From MPNO01 sp965205995 (GTDB taxonomy: Bacteria; Pseudomonadota; Alphaproteobacteria; MPNO01): a DNA stretch of 64,000 bases. The first letter of the stretch is position 1. Every line of letters begins with the position of its first letter. The stretch lies in contig OZ242200.1 in the NCBI GenBank assembly GCA_965205995.1, positions 4,402,001-4,466,000 of the forward strand, written 5' to 3'. A model generated the notes under the pieces. The model saw only the letters and a program-made list of their open reading frames with translations. It searched no databases and was not told the DNA's origin. The position numbers and the translations under genes are program-made. This document shows, one piece after another, positions 44,458 to 53,041 of the stretch.

Positions 44458-45281
44458 TGCGGCTTTCCATCGTTCACAGCACCGTCTATCGCTACGACGA
44501 AGCGGTTTCCTTCGGAATCCAGTATTTGCGCCTTACGCCTTACGCCAACGCCTCGCAGCGTGTGATCCGCTGGACCATCGATGCACCCGGGAAATTGACC
44601 CGCTGGATCGACGCCTTCGGCAACCAGTGCGACACGCTGATCCTCGAAAGTCCCGGCGACCGGATCGAAATCGCCGCCACCGGCGAGGTCGAGACCACCG
44701 ACACCAACGGCGTGCTGCCCGACGAACAGGGGAGCGTGCCCGTGCAGACCTATCTCCGGCCGACGCCCCTGACCGCCACCGACGAGGTTGTCGCCGATTT
44801 TGCGGCGCCCTTCGCCCGGCCGGCCTCCGGCGACCGTCTCGATGCGGTGCACCGCATCGCGGCCGCGATCCGCGACCGGATCGACTACCGTGAAGGGGCG
44901 ACCGATGTTCAGTCTTCCGCGTCCGAGGCGCTGCGCAACGGCGTCGGCGTCTGCCAGGACCACACGCATGCATTCATCGCGGTTTGTCGCGCCCTGCAAA
45001 TTCCGGCGCGCTATATCAGCGGCTATCTCTTCGTCGCCGACCGAGATGCGCCGGATACCGCCGGCCACGCATGGGCGGCCGCCTGGGTCGATGAGCTGGG
45101 GTGGATCAGTTTCGACGTCGCCAACCGGAGTTGCGGCACCGAGTGTTATGTCGGCACCGCGGTCGGGCTGGACTATGAGAGCGCTTGCCCGATCCGCGGC
45201 ATCCGCGAGGGCGGCGACCCGGGCGAACGGCTGACCGTCTCCGTCAGCGTCGAGGAGAAGCGGCGGCGGGATGCGTCCTGA
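44457..45281 (+). CDS. Transglutaminase-like cysteine peptidase family protein
   Basis: 274 aa. N-terminal beta-barrel (MRLSIVHSTVYRYDEAVSFGIQYLRLTPYAN) precedes a transglutaminase core. The catalytic Cys is in GVCQDHTHAFI (about residue 170), the His in GHAWAAAWV (about residue 203), and a following Asp in ISFDVANRS. The family acts as cysteine protease or amidase and accompanies ATP-grasp and alpha-E genes in Anbu operons. Third gene of the operon. The Anbu gene expected next is a remnant. Confidence 0.92.
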   Translation: MRLSIVHSTVYRYDEAVSFGIQYLRLTPYANASQRVIRWTIDAPGKLTRWIDAFGNQCDTLILESPGDRIEIAATGEVETTDTNGVLPDEQGSVPVQTYLRPTPLTATDEVVADFAAPFARPASGDRLDAVHRIAAAIRDRIDYREGATDVQSSASEALRNGVGVCQDHTHAFIAVCRALQIPARYISGYLFVADRDAPDTAGHAWAAAWVDELGWISFDVANRSCGTECYVGTAVGLDYESACPIRGIREGGDPGERLTVSVSVEEKRRRDAS

Positions 45282-45326
45282 AGCGGGGCGGCATTCCCTT
45301 CCGTGGCCCCGGCAAACGGTGAATCG

Positions 45327-45548
45327 ATGACATATTGCGTCGGCATCCTGCTCGATGAGGGGCTGCTGCTCGCCGCCGATACGCGGACGGCGGCGGGGGT
45401 CGATCATGTGGCCTCGTTCCAGATCCACGAGGCCGGGAACTTTATCGAGGTGGCGGACGAAGACGCTTGTTTCGGCGGCATGCGGCGCGCCTTCGGCGAT
45501 GGCATCGCCGCGTTGTTCGACACTATCGAAGCGCCGCCGGTTCCCTGA
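45327..45548 (+). pseudogene. Remnant of Anbu, a proteasome-like peptidase
   Basis: The first 33 residues, MTYCVGILLDEGLLLAADTR plus TAAGVDHVASFQI, match the N-terminus of Anbu, an ancestral proteasome/HslV-like self-compartmentalising protease. After maturation the nucleophile would be Thr2. The sequence then jumps to a typical Anbu C-terminus (GMRRAFGDGIAALFDTIEAPP). Only 73 residues remain of about 240, so an in-frame internal deletion of about 160 residues has removed most of the protease fold. The genes before it (ATP-grasp, alpha-E, transglutaminase) are the usual Anbu operon partners. ATG chosen at 45327; an upstream in-frame GTG at 45303 adds nothing recognisable. Could be a real short peptide, but most likely a pseudogene. 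Confidence 0.8.
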
Positions 45549-45565
45549 TCCCCCGGGGCGCGGCG

Positions 45566-45593
45566 TTGACAATATCGGCGCCCGGGCTATAGT
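45566..45593 (+). promoter_or_regulatory. Strong sigma-70 promoter for rplU-rpmA
   Basis: TTGACA (45566-45571), 16 nt, TATAGT (45588-45593, preceded by GC: GCTATAGT). This is the best promoter match in the window. Transcription would start near 45600, about 86 nt before the rplU ATG. Confidence 0.75.
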
Positions 45594-45685
45594 CCGGCCT
45601 CGCTCCTCGCGGGTCCCTTGAGGGCATTCCGTCGGCGCCGCGGCGCCGGGGGTCCGGGTCGAGCCTTCTCTGATTGGTCGGAACG

Positions 45686-46055
45686 ATGTTTGCAGTCGTA
45701 CGCACAGGCGGGAAACAACCGCGTCCGCAAGAACGATGTGATCAAGGTCGAGCGTCTGGCGGGCGAGCCCGGCGCGGCGATCGACCTGGACCAGGTGCTG
45801 ATGCTCGATGACGGCACGGCTCCGACCATCGGGAGCCCGTTGGTCGATGGCGCCCGGGTGTCGGCGACCGTCCTCGACCAGACCCGCGCCGACAAGATCA
45901 TCGTCTTCAAGAAAAAGCGGCGGAAGAACTACCGGCGCAAGCACGGCCACCGCCAGGCCGTGACGGTGCTTCGCATAACCGATATTCTGGCCGCCGGTGC
46001 CGCCGCCGAGGCTGCGGCGCCCGAGGGCGGCGAGGACAAAGGGGGGGATTCGTAA
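45686..46055 (+). CDS. rplU: 50S ribosomal protein L21, frameshifted in this sequence
   Basis: The ATG at 45686 gives MFAVVRTGGKQ, the canonical start of L21. The next expected residues YRVRKNDVIKVE are present but two bases are missing at 45718/45719: CAA is followed by C-CGC-GTC where TAC-CGC-GTC is expected. From 45720 the normal frame continues through LVDGARVSATV and IIVFKKKRRKNYRRKHGHRQ to the stop at 46055. L21 is a core 50S protein, so a 2-nt deletion is likely a sequencing error, although a programmed shift cannot be excluded. A strong promoter precedes the gene, and rpmA starts on its stop codon. Confidence 0.85.
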
Positions 46056-46312
46056 TGGCGCACAAGAAGGCCGGCGGAAGCTCCCGCAACGGCCGCGACT
46101 CCGCCGGCCGCAGGCTCGGTGTCAAGAAGGCGGGCGGTCAGGCGGTTATCCCCGGCAATATCATCATCCGCCAACGCGGGACCAAGTACCACCCGGGCGA
46201 GAATGTCGGGATCGGCAAGGATCACACGATTTTCGCCACCGTCGCCGGGCGGGTCGCGTTCCGCCGTCGCGCAAACAAGCGGGTCTTCGTTTCCGTCGAC
46301 ACCGTGCAATAG
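46055..46312 (+). CDS. rpmA: 50S ribosomal protein L27
   Basis: 85 aa. Begins MAHKKAGGSSRNGRDSAGRR with the flexible tail that reaches the peptidyl-transferase centre, then KYHPGENVGIGKDHTIFA. Shares one base with the rplU stop (TAATG). The usual rplU-rpmA-obgE order continues with obgE 30 nt downstream. Confidence 0.98.
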   Translation: MAHKKAGGSSRNGRDSAGRRLGVKKAGGQAVIPGNIIIRQRGTKYHPGENVGIGKDHTIFATVAGRVAFRRRANKRVFVSVDTVQ

Positions 46313-46342
46313 GCTTTCCGCGCCAGGGGCGCGGCCCGCAGC

Positions 46343-47353
46343 ATGAAATTCCTCGATCAGGCGAAGGTCTACGTTCGCAGCGGCGACGGCGGTAGCGGCT
46401 GCCTGAGCTTCCGACGCGAGAAGTTCATCGCTTTCGGCGGCCCCGACGGCGGCGACGGCGGCCGCGGCGGCGATGTGTGGGTGGAGGCGGTCTCCGGGCT
46501 GAACACGCTGATCGATTTCCGTTTCCGCCAGCATCACCGGGCCGGGCGCGGCGGCAACGGCGCCGGGCGCAACCGGACCGGCGGCGACGGGGCGGATGCG
46601 GTGTTGCGGGTTCCCGAGGGCACCGAGGTCTTCGATCCCGCGACCGGCGAGCGGATCTGCGATCTGACCCGGGTGGGCGAGCGCTTCCTTCTCGCGCGCG
46701 GCGGCCGCGGCGGGCGCGGCAACTTACGCTTCAAGTCGGCGACCAACCAGGCGCCGAGGCGCGCCGATCCGGGCGAACCCGGCGAGGAGGCGACGCTGAC
46801 GCTGCAGCTCAAGCTGATCGCCGATGCCGGGCTGGTCGGCCTGCCCAATGCCGGGAAGTCCACCATGCTGGCGGCGGTTTCGCGCGCCCGGCCCAAGGTG
46901 GCGGACTATCCGTTCACCACCCTGGTGCCCGCTCTCGGCGTGGTCGAAATCGACGACGCCGCTTTCGTGGTCGCCGACATTCCGGGGCTGATCGAGGGTG
47001 CGCATGGCGGAGCCGGGCTCGGGGACCGGTTCCTCCGCCATGTCGAGCGCTGCCGGATCCTGTTGCATCTGGTCGACGGCACCGGGGAGGATGTCGCCGC
47101 CGCCTGGCGGACGGTGCGCGACGAGGTCGCGGCCTATGGCAACGGCCTTGCCGAGAAACCGGAGATCGTGGCCCTCAACAAGGCGGACGCGTTGAACGGC
47201 GAAGAGCGCGAAGCCAGGCGCACCGCCCTCGAAGCCGCGTCGGGCGGTCCGGTCGCGGTCGTCTCGGGCGTCAGCGGCGAAGGGGTGCCCGACATCCTGC
47301 GGCGGCTCCATCGCGCCGTCGGCGAGGCCAAGACCGAGGCGGCGCTGCCGTGA
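46343..47353 (+). CDS. obgE: GTPase ObgE (CgtA)
   Basis: 336 aa. The glycine-rich Obg domain (GGPDGGDGGRGGDVWVEAV, RGGNGAGRNRTGGDGAD) precedes the G domain with G1 GLPNAGKST, G3 DIPGLIEGAHGGAGLGDRF and G4 NKAD. It is a ribosome-associated GTPase in 50S assembly and stress response. Its stop overlaps the start of proB (GTGA at 47350). Confidence 0.97.
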   Translation: MKFLDQAKVYVRSGDGGSGCLSFRREKFIAFGGPDGGDGGRGGDVWVEAVSGLNTLIDFRFRQHHRAGRGGNGAGRNRTGGDGADAVLRVPEGTEVFDPATGERICDLTRVGERFLLARGGRGGRGNLRFKSATNQAPRRADPGEPGEEATLTLQLKLIADAGLVGLPNAGKSTMLAAVSRARPKVADYPFTTLVPALGVVEIDDAAFVVADIPGLIEGAHGGAGLGDRFLRHVERCRILLHLVDGTGEDVAAAWRTVRDEVAAYGNGLAEKPEIVALNKADALNGEEREARRTALEAASGGPVAVVSGVSGEGVPDILRRLHRAVGEAKTEAALP

Positions 47354-48465
47354 CCGCCGGGCTTTCGGGCGCCCGGCGCATCGTCGTCAAGATCGGCTCG
47401 GTGCTGCTGGTCGACGAGAAGCGGGCCGCGGTTCATCGCCTTTGGCTCGACGCGCTGGCCGACGACATTGCCCTGCTGCGCAATTCGGGGGCCGAGATCG
47501 TCATCGTCTCTTCCGGCGCCATCGCGCTCGGCCGCACCTGGCTCAATTTGCCCGACCGGCCGCTCCGGCTGGAAGAAAAGCAGGCCGCCGCCGCGACCGG
47601 CCAGGCGCGGCTGATGCACGCCTTCCAGGAGGCGCTCGGCCGCCACGGGATCACCGCCGCGCAGATCCTGCTGACCCTCGCCGACACCGAGGCCCGCCGG
47701 CGCCACCTCAACGCGCGCTCCACCATCGAGGCGCTTCTCGGCCTGGGCGCGGTCCCGGTGATCAACGAGAACGACACCGTGGCGACGGAGGAAATCCGCT
47801 TCGGCGACAACGACCGACTCGCCGCCCGGGTCGCCCAGATGATGAGCGCCGATGTGCTGGTGTTGCTGTCGGATATCGACGGGCTCTACAGCGCCGACCC
47901 GCGCAGCTCGGCGGACGCGGTGTTCGTGCCCGAGGTGCGCCGCATCACGCCGGAGATCGAGGCGATGGCCGGGGCCGCCCCGCCGGGCTACAGCTCCGGC
48001 GGGATGATCACCAAGCTCGAAGCGGCGAAAATCGCCCTCGCCGCCGGTTGCCGCCTGGCGATCGCCGATGGCAGGCGGCACAACCCGCTGGCTGCAATCG
48101 CCGAAGGCGGGCGCTGCACCTGGTTCAACCCCGAGACCGAGCCGAGAACCGCGCGCAAGCGCTGGATCGCCGGCGCAATCGACCCCAGCGGCGCGCTCAC
48201 ACTTGATCGGGGCGCGGTGCGCGCGCTCAAATCCGGCAAGAGCCTGCTGCCCGCCGGCGTCGTCGCGGTCGACGGCCGCTTCGACCGCGGCGATGCCGTC
48301 CTGGTGCGCGATGAGGCGGGGACGGCGATCGGGCGCGGGCTGAGCGCCTATTCCAACGAGGACGCGGCGCGGATCATCGGCCACAAAAGCCGTGAAATCG
48401 AGGCGCTGCTGGGATACCGTGGACGGGACGAGATCATCCATCGCGACGATCTCGTCCTCGATTGA
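47350..48465 (+). CDS. proB: Glutamate 5-kinase
   Basis: 371 aa from GTG 47350, which overlaps the obgE stop. Amino-acid kinase domain: VVKIGSVLL at the start, IVIVSSGAIALGR, INENDTVATEEIRFGDND. A C-terminal PUA domain follows (PAGVVAVDGRFDRGDAVLV). Catalyses the first step of proline synthesis. proA follows 13 nt later. Confidence 0.97.
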   Translation: MTAGLSGARRIVVKIGSVLLVDEKRAAVHRLWLDALADDIALLRNSGAEIVIVSSGAIALGRTWLNLPDRPLRLEEKQAAAATGQARLMHAFQEALGRHGITAAQILLTLADTEARRRHLNARSTIEALLGLGAVPVINENDTVATEEIRFGDNDRLAARVAQMMSADVLVLLSDIDGLYSADPRSSADAVFVPEVRRITPEIEAMAGAAPPGYSSGGMITKLEAAKIALAAGCRLAIADGRRHNPLAAIAEGGRCTWFNPETEPRTARKRWIAGAIDPSGALTLDRGAVRALKSGKSLLPAGVVAVDGRFDRGDAVLVRDEAGTAIGRGLSAYSNEDAARIIGHKSREIEALLGYRGRDEIIHRDDLVLD

Positions 48466-48478
48466 AGGGGAGGGTGGG

Positions 48479-49762
48479 GTGGCGACCCAGGCTGCGGTCG
48501 GCGACAACGATATCCGGGCGACGATGGAGCGCCTTGGCCGCGATGCCCGCGAGGCGGCGCGGGCGCTGGCCGGGTACGGGGCAGACGACAAGAACCGCGC
48601 GCTGCATGCGGCGGCGCGGCACATCAGGGCGAACGAAGGCGAATTGCTCGCGGCCAATGCGAGGGATCTCGCCGTCGTCGACAGTCGACGCCTGACCGCC
48701 GCCTTCGTCGACCGGCTCGAGCTGACGCCGTCCCGGATCGAGGCCATGGCCGCGGGCATCGAGGCGGTGGCCGCGCTCGACGACCCGGTCGGCGATGTGA
48801 TGGCGGCCTGGGACAGGCCGAACGGGCTCCATATCGAGCGGGTCCGCGTTCCCCTCGGGGTGATCGGCATCGTCTACGAATCGCGCCCCAACGTGACCGC
48901 CGATGCGGGCGCGCTGTGCCTCAAATCCGGGAATGCCGCGATCCTGCGCGGCGGGTCCGAGAGCCATCGCTCCTCGGGCGCGATCATGGACTGCCTGCAA
49001 GCCGGGCTGGCGGAGGCCGGATTGCCGGCGGCGGCGATCCAGATGGTGCCCACCACCGACCGCGAGGCGGTCGGCGCGATGCTGACCATGGCCGAGCTGA
49101 TCGACATCATCGTGCCGCGCGGCGGCAAGTCGCTGATCGAGCGGGTCCAGCGGGAGAGCCGGATCCCGGTGATCGCCCATCTCGACGGCAACTGCCATGT
49201 CTATGTCGAACGCGGCGCCGATCCCGAGACCGCTCGGCGCGTCGCCTTCAACGCCAAGATGCGCAGGCCCGGCATCTGCGGCGCGGCGGAAACGCTGCTC
49301 GTCGACCGCGCCATCGCGCGCGACGTGCTGCCGCCGATCCTCGACGACCTCGCCCGGGCCGGGTGCGAGCTGCGCGGCTGCGATGAGACGCGCGCGCTCG
49401 ACGACCGGGTCGCGCCGGCCGAGGACAGCGACTGGGACACCGAGTATCTCGACGCGATCATCGCGGTGAAGCAGGTCGGCGGGCTCGAAGACGCGATCGC
49501 CCATATCAACACCCACGGTTCGCACCATACCGACGCGATCGTCACCGCCGACGCCGCCGCCGCGGAACGCTTCCTCGGCGCCGTCGATTCGGCGATCGTT
49601 CTCCACAATGCCTCGACCCAGTTCGCCGACGGCGGCGAGTTCGGCATGGGTGCGGAGATCGGCATCTCGACCGGGCGGCTGCATGCCAGGGGGCCGGTCG
49701 GCGTGGAACAGCTCACCACCTACAAATACGTGGTGCGCGGGTCAGGGCAGGTCCGGCCCTGA
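48479..49762 (+). CDS. proA: Glutamate-5-semialdehyde dehydrogenase (gamma-glutamyl phosphate reductase)
   Basis: 427 aa. Second step of proline synthesis. The start is GTG at 48479, preceded by AAGGGGAGGG. Catalytic Cys in RRPGICGAAETLLVDR (about residue 266). VYESRPNVTADAGALCLKSGN and FGMGAEIGISTGRLHARGPVG are family hallmarks. Its TGA (49760-49762) overlaps the probable CTG start of nadD. Confidence 0.97.
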   Translation: MATQAAVGDNDIRATMERLGRDAREAARALAGYGADDKNRALHAAARHIRANEGELLAANARDLAVVDSRRLTAAFVDRLELTPSRIEAMAAGIEAVAALDDPVGDVMAAWDRPNGLHIERVRVPLGVIGIVYESRPNVTADAGALCLKSGNAAILRGGSESHRSSGAIMDCLQAGLAEAGLPAAAIQMVPTTDREAVGAMLTMAELIDIIVPRGGKSLIERVQRESRIPVIAHLDGNCHVYVERGADPETARRVAFNAKMRRPGICGAAETLLVDRAIARDVLPPILDDLARAGCELRGCDETRALDDRVAPAEDSDWDTEYLDAIIAVKQVGGLEDAIAHINTHGSHHTDAIVTADAAAAERFLGAVDSAIVLHNASTQFADGGEFGMGAEIGISTGRLHARGPVGVEQLTTYKYVVRGSGQVRP

Positions 49763-50433
49763 CCCTCTACACGACGATTCGCCGCGGCCTGGACACTCCG
49801 GGTCTCAGGGTCGGCCTGCTGGGCGGGTCGTTCAACCCCGCCCATGACGGCCATCTCCATATCTCGATTCTGGCGCTCAAGCATCTCAGGCTGGACGAGG
49901 TCTGGTGGATGGTTTCGCCGCAGAACCCGCTGAAGCCCTCCGCCGGCATGGCGCCGTTCGAAGAGCGGCTCGCCGGCGCCGAGGCGCTTGCGTCCCACCC
50001 GGCGATCGCCGTCACCGATATCGAGCAAAGGCTGGGCACGCGCTACACCGCGCACACGCTGGCGGCGCTCAACTTCTGCTTCCCGCGCATGCATTTCGTC
50101 TGGATCATGGGCGCCGACAATCTCGTGCAGATCGCGCACTGGCAGCAATGGACCAGGGTCTTCAACCTGGCGCCGATCGCGGTCTTCGACCGCGCCCCCT
50201 ATTCGTTCGACGCGCTGGCCGGGAAGGCGGCGCAGGCATTCTCCAGGTTCAAGTTCCGGTCGAAGGACGCCCACAAGCTGGCGGAAACGAAGCCGCCGGC
50301 CTGGACCTTCTTCCATACCCGTCTGCACCCCGCTTCGGCGACCGAAATCCGCGCGGGCCGGGTGCTGTACCGGATAGCGGGCGCTGCAAACGGGGGGGCG
50401 GCGGCGCGGCGCCGCGCCGGCGGCGCGCCCTAG
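49759..50433 (+). CDS. nadD: Nicotinate-nucleotide adenylyltransferase, probable CTG start
   Basis: About 224 aa. Converts nicotinate mononucleotide to deamido-NAD. The nucleotide-binding HxGH-type motif is GLLGGSFNPAHDGHLHIS; further conserved parts are VWWMVSPQNPLKP and SATEIRAGRVLYR at the end. The first ATG (49909) lies after the catalytic motif, so the gene must start upstream. In that frame there is no ATG, GTG or TTG, only CTG (49759-49761) and ATT. CTG at 49759 gives MTLYTTIRRGLDTPGLRVG and forms a 4-nt CTGA overlap with the proA stop, mirroring the ATGA and GTGA junctions elsewhere in the window. A decayed copy of its 3' half lies at 54381-54566. Confidence 0.88.
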   Translation: MTLYTTIRRGLDTPGLRVGLLGGSFNPAHDGHLHISILALKHLRLDEVWWMVSPQNPLKPSAGMAPFEERLAGAEALASHPAIAVTDIEQRLGTRYTAHTLAALNFCFPRMHFVWIMGADNLVQIAHWQQWTRVFNLAPIAVFDRAPYSFDALAGKAAQAFSRFKFRSKDAHKLAETKPPAWTFFHTRLHPASATEIRAGRVLYRIAGAANGGAAARRRAGGAP

Positions 50434-50450
50434 CCCCGAATGCGGCGGGT

Positions 50451-50479
50451 TTGCGCCCCCGCGGAACCGCGTGCTAGCC
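50451..50479 (+). promoter_or_regulatory. Candidate promoter of the TauD-TRAP cassette
   Basis: TTGCGC (50451-50456), 17 nt, CTAGCC (50474-50479) within GCTAGCCT. GCTAG-type -10 boxes occur in alphaproteobacteria. It lies 51 nt before the tauD-like ATG. A small GC hairpin (50445-50462) overlaps the -35. Confidence 0.35.
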
Positions 50480-50530
50480 TTTGCCGGCCCCGGGCAGTGC
50501 GCTTCCGGATGGAAGATTTGGAGGTGCGAT

Positions 50531-51409
50531 ATGGCGCAGCTTGCCGAACGGACCCGCCCCGACGCAACGGAAATCGGCATCGAGGTCCTCCCCGTCGAGC
50601 CCACCATCGGCGGCGAGATCCGCGGTGTCGACCTCGCTTTGCCGCTCGACGACCGGATCGTGGGCGCCATCCAGGACGCGCTGATGGACCGCAAGGTCAT
50701 CTTCTTCCGCAACCAGAACATCACCCCGGAACAGCATCTCGCCTTCGGCCGTAGATTCGGCGAGGTCAGCGTCCACCCGTTCGTTCCGCATCTCGAGCAC
50801 CTTCCCGAAGTCATCGTGCTCGACAATCACAAGGACAACCCGGTCTTCTCGACCGATATCTGGCACTCGGACGAGACCTTCCGCGAAGAGCCGCCGATGG
50901 GCTCGATCCTGCGCTGCGTGACCATCCCGCCGGTCGGGGGCGACACGATGTGGGCCGATATGTGCGCGGCCCATGACGGGTTGAGCGATCGCATGCAGAG
51001 CTTCCTTTCGGGCCTCGAGGCGATCCACGACTTCAAGAACTTCCGCCACAAATTCGACCGCATGGAGCCCCGGGAACGGCATGCGAAGCTCGCCGAGATG
51101 GAGATCGAGCTTCCCAACCCGGCTCACCCCGTGATCCGCACCCACCCCGTCACCGGGCGCAAGGCGGTGTTCGTGAACCAACAGTTCACCATCGGCATCA
51201 AGGACATGCGGGAAGACGAGAGCAAGGCGTTGCTGGAGTTCCTGTACACCTTGCCGCGCATCCCGGAATACCAGTTCCGTTTCCGGTGGGAGCCCGATTC
51301 CATCGTGTTCTGGGACAACCCGTCGACCCAGCATTACGCCGCCAACGACTATTTTCCGGTGCGGCGGACCATGCAGCGGGTGACGATCAGGGGCGGCAGG
51401 CCGTTCTGA
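50531..51409 (+). CDS. TauD/TfdA-family Fe(II)/2-oxoglutarate dioxygenase
   Basis: 292 aa. Iron ligands visible: HxD as WHSDETF (about residues 112-118) and the distal His in QHYAANDY (about residue 270), with the 2-oxoglutarate-binding Arg in VRRTMQRVTI. GEIRGVDLALPL near the N-terminus is typical. Such enzymes release sulfite from taurine or open ether and other bonds; the exact substrate is unknown. A perfect GGAGGTGCGAT precedes the ATG at 50531. It is followed by DctPQM genes, so the TRAP system probably imports its substrate. Genes and junctions suggest the set is an insertion into the nadD-rsfS gap. Confidence 0.92.
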   Translation: MAQLAERTRPDATEIGIEVLPVEPTIGGEIRGVDLALPLDDRIVGAIQDALMDRKVIFFRNQNITPEQHLAFGRRFGEVSVHPFVPHLEHLPEVIVLDNHKDNPVFSTDIWHSDETFREEPPMGSILRCVTIPPVGGDTMWADMCAAHDGLSDRMQSFLSGLEAIHDFKNFRHKFDRMEPRERHAKLAEMEIELPNPAHPVIRTHPVTGRKAVFVNQQFTIGIKDMREDESKALLEFLYTLPRIPEYQFRFRWEPDSIVFWDNPSTQHYAANDYFPVRRTMQRVTIRGGRPF

Positions 51410-51446
51410 ACGAAACAACCGTTTACTGACGAAGGGGAGGGAACGA

Positions 51447-52484
51447 ATGGGTGCGATGCAGGGGATCGCGGGCGTCGCGGCGCTCGCCGTACTGGGCGCG
51501 GGGTCTCTGTTTGCGCTTCCCGGCGGGGCGCAGGCGCAGGAGCTCACGCTGCGCCTGCACAACTTCAACTCGCCCAAGGCGATCGCCAACCGCTTGTTCA
51601 TGCGGCCCTGGGCGAAGGAGATCGAGAAGAAATCGGCCGGCAGGGTGAAAGTGCAGGTCTATCCGGCGATGCAGCTCGGCGGCAAGCCGTCGGATCTCTA
51701 CAGCCAGGCGCGCGACGGGGTGGTGGATATCGCCTGGACGCTTCCCGGCTACTCGCCGGGCCGCTTTCCGTTGACCGAGGTGTTCGAGCTGCCTTTCGTC
51801 GCCGGTAACGCGGTGGCGACCAGCCAGGCGCTGACCGAGTTCCACGGCAAGTGGCTGCAAGACGAGTACAAGGACACGCAGCCTTTGGTGTTCCACGCCA
51901 CCGCGCGCGGCCACATCCACACCGCGAAAAAGCCGATCCGCAAGCTCGAGGACCTCAAGGGGATGAAGATGCGCGCGCCGTCGCGGGCGAGCGCCGCGAT
52001 GCTGAGCGCGCTCGGCACCGTCCCGGTCGGCATGCCGATCCCCAAGGTCTACGAGGCGCTGTCGCGGGGGGTGGTCGAGGGGACATGGATTCCGTGGACG
52101 ATCATGCGCCCGTTCCGGCTGCACGAGGTGACCAAGTACCACACCGAGGTGTCGCTCTCCTGCGCGCTCTTCCTGATGACGATGAACAAGAAGCGCTATG
52201 ACGGGCTGCCGTCCGACATCCGCAAGATCATCGACGACAGCACCGGGATGCCGCTCGCCAAGCGGCTCGGCCGGTTGTGGCAGGACGACGAGAAGCCCGG
52301 GCGCGCGCTCGCGGTCAAGCGGGGCGATCCGATCCTCACGCTCGACGATGCCGAGCGCGCACGATGGAAGAAGATCACCCAGAAAGTGGTCGATGCCTGG
52401 ATCCAGAAGGCGACCGCCAAGGGGCATGACGGCAAGGCCCTGGTCGCCGATGCGCGGCGGCTGGTCGCCAAGTACAGCAACTAG
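51447..52484 (+). CDS. TRAP solute-binding protein (DctP), third system
   Basis: 345 aa periplasmic receptor. The Sec signal peptide ends near QAQ (residue about 32: LFALPGGAQAQELTLRLHNF). LKGMKMRAPSRASAAMLSALG contains the conserved carboxylate-binding Arg. Unlike the second dctP, it has an extra helix-rich C-terminus (KYHTEVSLSCALF, MTMNKKRYDG). Start ATG at 51447. It precedes DctQ by 17 nt. The likely substrate is shared with the TauD-like enzyme just upstream. Confidence 0.92.
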   Translation: MGAMQGIAGVAALAVLGAGSLFALPGGAQAQELTLRLHNFNSPKAIANRLFMRPWAKEIEKKSAGRVKVQVYPAMQLGGKPSDLYSQARDGVVDIAWTLPGYSPGRFPLTEVFELPFVAGNAVATSQALTEFHGKWLQDEYKDTQPLVFHATARGHIHTAKKPIRKLEDLKGMKMRAPSRASAAMLSALGTVPVGMPIPKVYEALSRGVVEGTWIPWTIMRPFRLHEVTKYHTEVSLSCALFLMTMNKKRYDGLPSDIRKIIDDSTGMPLAKRLGRLWQDDEKPGRALAVKRGDPILTLDDAERARWKKITQKVVDAWIQKATAKGHDGKALVADARRLVAKYSN

Positions 52485-52501
52485 ACCGGAGGCCGCCGCG
52501 G

Positions 52502-53041
52502 GTGCTCGCCGATAGCGCGGAAGCCGGGCCGGGCGGTCCGGCTTCCGGTTCCGCGGACTCCCGGCTCGGCGCCTGGTTCGAGCGCATGAGCCGGGCGGTG
52601 GCGATGGCCGGCGGGTTCCTGCTGATCGGGGTCATGGCAATGACCGTGATCAGCGTCATCGGCCGCTACGCGTTCAACGCGCCGATCCCGGGCGACTACG
52701 AGATCACCGAGCTGGTCTGCGGCGTCGCGGTGTTCGCCTTCTTCCCCTATTGCCATATCCGGAACGCCAATATCGTCGTCGAGTTCTTCACCGCGAAACT
52801 GTCCCGGCGCCGCAAGACGGTCCTCGACACGGTGCATAATTTCGCCTTCACCCTGGTCGCCGGGCTGATCGCCTGGCGGCTCTTCGTCGGCGGCCTGCAC
52901 AAGCTCGCCGACGGGGAAACCACGATGTTTCTCGATATCCCGATTTATTGGGGCTTTTTCCCGGCGCTGCTGGGCGCGGTGTTGCTGACCGCCGTCTGCA
53001 TCTGGGTGCTCTACCGCCATCTCCGCCTGCTCGGCCGATGA
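52502..53041 (+). CDS. TRAP transporter small permease (DctQ), third system
   Basis: 179 aa, four hydrophobic helices (GGFLLIGVMAMTVISVIGRYAF first). The start is a GTG at 52502, 17 nt after the receptor stop. NAPIPGDYEITELVCGVAVFAF matches the small subunit signature. It overlaps the dctM gene by 4 nt (ATGA, 53038-53041), so the two permease subunits are translated together. Confidence 0.9.
   Translation: MLADSAEAGPGGPASGSADSRLGAWFERMSRAVAMAGGFLLIGVMAMTVISVIGRYAFNAPIPGDYEITELVCGVAVFAFFPYCHIRNANIVVEFFTAKLSRRRKTVLDTVHNFAFTLVAGLIAWRLFVGGLHKLADGETTMFLDIPIYWGFFPALLGAVLLTAVCIWVLYRHLRLLGR

Noticed and set aside
50445..50462. Small hairpin after nadD as an intrinsic terminator
   Set aside because: Five-bp stem with an 8-nt loop and no T-run.
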